From positions 765,316 through 829,315 of the forward strand of contig NW_002060960.1 in assembly GCF_000150275.1 (NCBI RefSeq): a DNA stretch of 64,000 bases, given 5' to 3'. Shown piece by piece: positions 63,801 to 64,000 of the stretch. Origin of the DNA: Trichoplax adhaerens. Lineage: Eukaryota > Placozoa > Uniplacotomia > Trichoplacea > Trichoplacidae. Numbering within the stretch: position 1 is the first letter of the stretch; the number at the start of each line of letters is the position of its first letter. The translations under genes and the position numbers were made by a program. The notes beneath the pieces are model-generated. The model ran no database searches. It was not told the origin of the DNA and saw only the letters and a program-made list of their open reading frames with translations.

Positions 63801-64000
63801 TACCCGATTGCATCAGGTCAGAGTGTCGTTTGTGTTTTTATGTCATCAAGTTGGACATTTGAAAGAATTTCGCATAATTTACGAATAGTATGAAAGAATA
63901 AGTACAAATGACTGCCATGGTTTAAACTAAATTTTATTCTTGTATTAAATAATAAAACAGAGTTGATTATTTGAATGAACCTCGGCAGGACAATGACTGT
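60815..64000. other. Upstream flank of TRPA gene, nothing recognised
   Basis: About 3.2 kb with no ORF I can assign. The frame at 62779-62985 (+) starts without ATG and has no domain. A YY1-like motif is at 62121-62129. A 5' untranslated exon of the TRPA gene could lie here, but I cannot show one. Confidence 0.4.
62121..62129 (-). promoter_or_regulatory. YY1-like site (AAGATGGCG on the - strand)
   Basis: CGCCATCTT reads AAGATGGCG (then AC) on the reverse strand, close to the YY1 core, and lies 1.3 kb upstream of the TRPA start codon in the same orientation. It might mark the transcription start of a 5' exon. This is inference from a 9-bp match. Confidence 0.2.

Noticed and set aside
1-64000. 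CRISPR arrays, prophage, operons, tRNA or rRNA genes
   Set aside because: No matching repeat-spacer pattern, tRNA B-box or rRNA block seen; the gene structures are eukaryotic.

Overview
The window looks like a stretch of placozoan (Trichoplax-like) nuclear genome. It is AT-rich, its genes are metazoan and split by many short GT-AG introns, two receptor genes have no introns, and there is a decayed tetratricopeptide array of the type Trichoplax carries in many copies. I saw no prokaryotic operons, rRNA, tRNA, CRISPR or viral genes. The organism call is inference. All gene models were spliced by eye from splice-site consensus, codon phase and family similarity.

Layout. 1-4400: nothing recognised. 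4476-5136: dense GTACTGTACAGTAC-type palindromic repeats. 5360 to beyond 11804 (+): a type I membrane protein with a signal peptide, two CUB-like domains, a transmembrane segment and a PPxY tail; its 3' end is lost in an N gap (11805-12482). 12990-15830: a pseudogenised array of about 24 TPR units. 20281-21360 (+): a single-exon rhodopsin-like GPCR. 24078-26024 (-): a complete UBC9/UBE2I SUMO-conjugating enzyme in 7 exons (158 aa). 26285-27900: a second palindromic repeat cluster, lying between the divergent UBC9 and RINT1 genes. 28090-32195 (+): a RINT1/TIP20 homologue in about 13 exons. 32196-47995: about 15.8 kb with only short unassigned coding-like pieces. 47996-49249 (+): a second single-exon GPCR with long glycosylated loops. 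50556-60814 (-): a TRPA-type ankyrin cation channel in 27 exons (1212 aa, frame kept throughout), with a 91-bp minisatellite in its second intron. 60815-64000: nothing recognised.

The genes do not form one pathway. UBC9 (SUMO conjugation in the nucleus) and RINT1 (ER-Golgi tethering) are housekeeping genes that start head to head across the repeat cluster. The CUB protein, the two GPCRs and the TRPA channel are surface or sensory proteins. The most notable points are: the TRPA channel lacks most of the cysteines that sense electrophiles in vertebrate TRPA1 and has an enlarged S1-S2 loop; the palindromic repeats concentrate at gene 5' ends; the CUB gene needs a 24-nt microexon to avoid a stop at the splice junction; and the TPR array is heavily decayed.
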